Assembly (NCBI GenBank): GCA_030670015.1 | Contig: DAOVCM010000070.1 | Coordinates: 1-5,608 of the forward strand | Length of the DNA stretch: 5,608 nucleotides | Direction of reading: 5' to 3' | Origin: Candidatus Bathyarchaeota archaeon | GTDB lineage: Archaea > Thermoproteota > Bathyarchaeia > TCS64 | Position numbers and translations under genes: made by a program | Part shown: positions 4,850 through 5,608 of the stretch, piece after piece | Position numbering within the stretch: position 1 is the stretch's first letter | How the letters are laid out: each line of letters starts with the position of its first letter | The notes under the pieces: model-generated | The model's input: the letters and a program-made list of their open reading frames with translations, nothing else | What the model was told of the DNA's origin: nothing | The model's database searches: none

Positions 4850-5608
4850 TCATTCTGAGACTAGTATAAGCGCTAGGTCGTTAACGTTAGTTCCAGTCGG
4901 ACCTGTCATGAGAGCGTCTCCAAGAGCGCTGAAGAAGCCATAAGAGTTATTGTTATCGAGGAACTTGATAGGTTCAAGGTTCATGGAGCGTGCACGGGTT
5001 ATTGTCGATCCATCAATGATCGCTCCAGCAGCCATGGTGGGACCGTCGATGCCATCCGTAGCCAGTGTTATGATTACAGCGTTAAGGTTCATAATTTTCA
5101 GGGCGGCGCTTAGAGCAAGTTCTTGGTTCCTTCCGCCTATCCCTGAACCTTTCACGGTCACCGTGGTTTCGCCTCCTATTATCACTGCAGCTGGACGTGA
5201 GATGGGGTTACCGCTCACTACGATTTCGCGAGCAATTCCTGCGAGGGCTGTTCCGACGTGACTAGTTTCCCCCTCGATATACGTGGATAGAAGCATAGAG
5301 TTGTACCCAAGAGCTGAGGCCTTTTCTACAGCTGATATCGCTGCTATATAATTGCTCCCCACAACCATGTTATGGACTTTATCAAAAACATCGTCCCCGG
5401 GTTTAGGAGTCTCCTCTATCTCCCCTACTAAGCCCTTCTCAAATCTGAGACGAATGGAGTTGGGGGAATCCTTCCAGAGGCCGCGCATCTTCAATATTTC
5501 AACAGCGTCCCTGAAAGTCGTCATGTCAGGTGCTGTAGGTCCCGATGCGATAGTGTCCAAGTGGTCCCCGACAACATCAGAGAGGATTAGGCTCAAGACA
5601 GTAGTAGG
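4850..5608 (-). CDS. Glycerate 2-kinase, MOFRL family, C-terminal part (cut by window end)
   Basis: The frame is open to the window edge, so the 252 residues seen are the C-terminal part of a protein usually 400-450 long. The TTG at 5596 is an internal leucine codon, not a start. The enzyme phosphorylates D-glycerate with ATP to 2-phosphoglycerate, the entry step to lower glycolysis in non-phosphorylative Entner-Doudoroff and serine/glyoxylate routes. Counting from the visible end, motifs are SDVVGD (10-15) with SGPTAPD (22-28), GGETTVTVKG (145-154), GIGGRNQE (156-163), TDGIDGPT (184-191) and the MOFRL ending TGPTGTNVNDLALILV (235-250). All are well kept, suggesting a working enzyme. The GGETTV to NVND region is the MOFRL domain; the missing N-terminal part holds the rest of the DUF4147 domain. 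Hydroxypyruvate reductase is an old misannotation of this family. Confidence 0.94.
   Translation of the reverse strand, partial: PTTVLSLILSDVVGDHLDTIASGPTAPDMTTFRDAVEILKMRGLWKDSPNSIRLRFEKGLVGEIEETPKPGDDVFDKVHNMVVGSNYIAAISAVEKASALGYNSMLLSTYIEGETSHVGTALAGIAREIVVSGNPISRPAAVIIGGETTVTVKGSGIGGRNQELALSAALKIMNLNAVIITLATDGIDGPTMAAGAIIDGSTITRARSMNLEPIKFLDNNNSYGFFSALGDALMTGPTGTNVNDLALILVSE

Noticed and set aside
5594..5596. TTG as the start of a shorter 248-residue glycerate kinase
   Set aside because: The frame stays open to the window edge and this codon lies inside a conserved block (leucine before SLILSDVVGD). About 150-200 N-terminal residues are missing, so this is an internal codon.

Overview
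The window looks like an ordinary stretch of chromosome from an archaeon. Three genes point there directly: a group II chaperonin (thermosome), RNA polymerase subunit K (RpoK/Rpb6), and a stand-alone TOPRIM protein of the UPF0292 type. The upstream regions also look archaeal, with TTTATAT/TATATTTT boxes about 25-40 bases from start codons and GAGGT(GA) ribosome binding sites. Genes have mixed base composition and the gaps are clearly AT-rich. A TACK lineage such as Bathyarchaeia or a thaumarchaeal relative is my guess, but no marker here settles it. I see no mobile element, CRISPR array, rRNA or tRNA.

Left part (about 1-2340), minus strand: a compact cluster read thermosome -> rpoK -> small two-helix membrane protein. 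The gap between the first two genes is 35 bases. The third gene starts inside the rpoK stop codon (ATGA overlap), so translational coupling is likely. A TATA box and strong Shine-Dalgarno site lie before the thermosome gene, and two T6 runs lie beyond the last stop. Both the thermosome and rpoK start with TTG. This couples protein folding and transcription genes with an unrecognised membrane protein.

Middle part (2279-3624), plus strand: a 421-base AT-rich divergent gap, then a hotdog-fold thioesterase-like protein and a DUF167/UPF0235 protein, each with its own probable promoter. They run convergently into the next group across a 184-base gap with two small hairpins.

Right part (3625-5608), minus strand: the C-terminal 252 residues of a glycerate 2-kinase cut by the window end, a 363-base AT-rich gap, the UPF0292 TOPRIM protein, a 151-base gap, and a DUF1805 (YunC-like) protein. 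The wide gaps suggest separate transcription units. The kinase would feed glycerate into lower glycolysis as 2-phosphoglycerate.

No convincing new multi-gene system is visible. The items most worth a second look are the membrane protein coupled to rpoK, the TTG starts on two core genes, and an unexplained inverted repeat between the TOPRIM and kinase genes.
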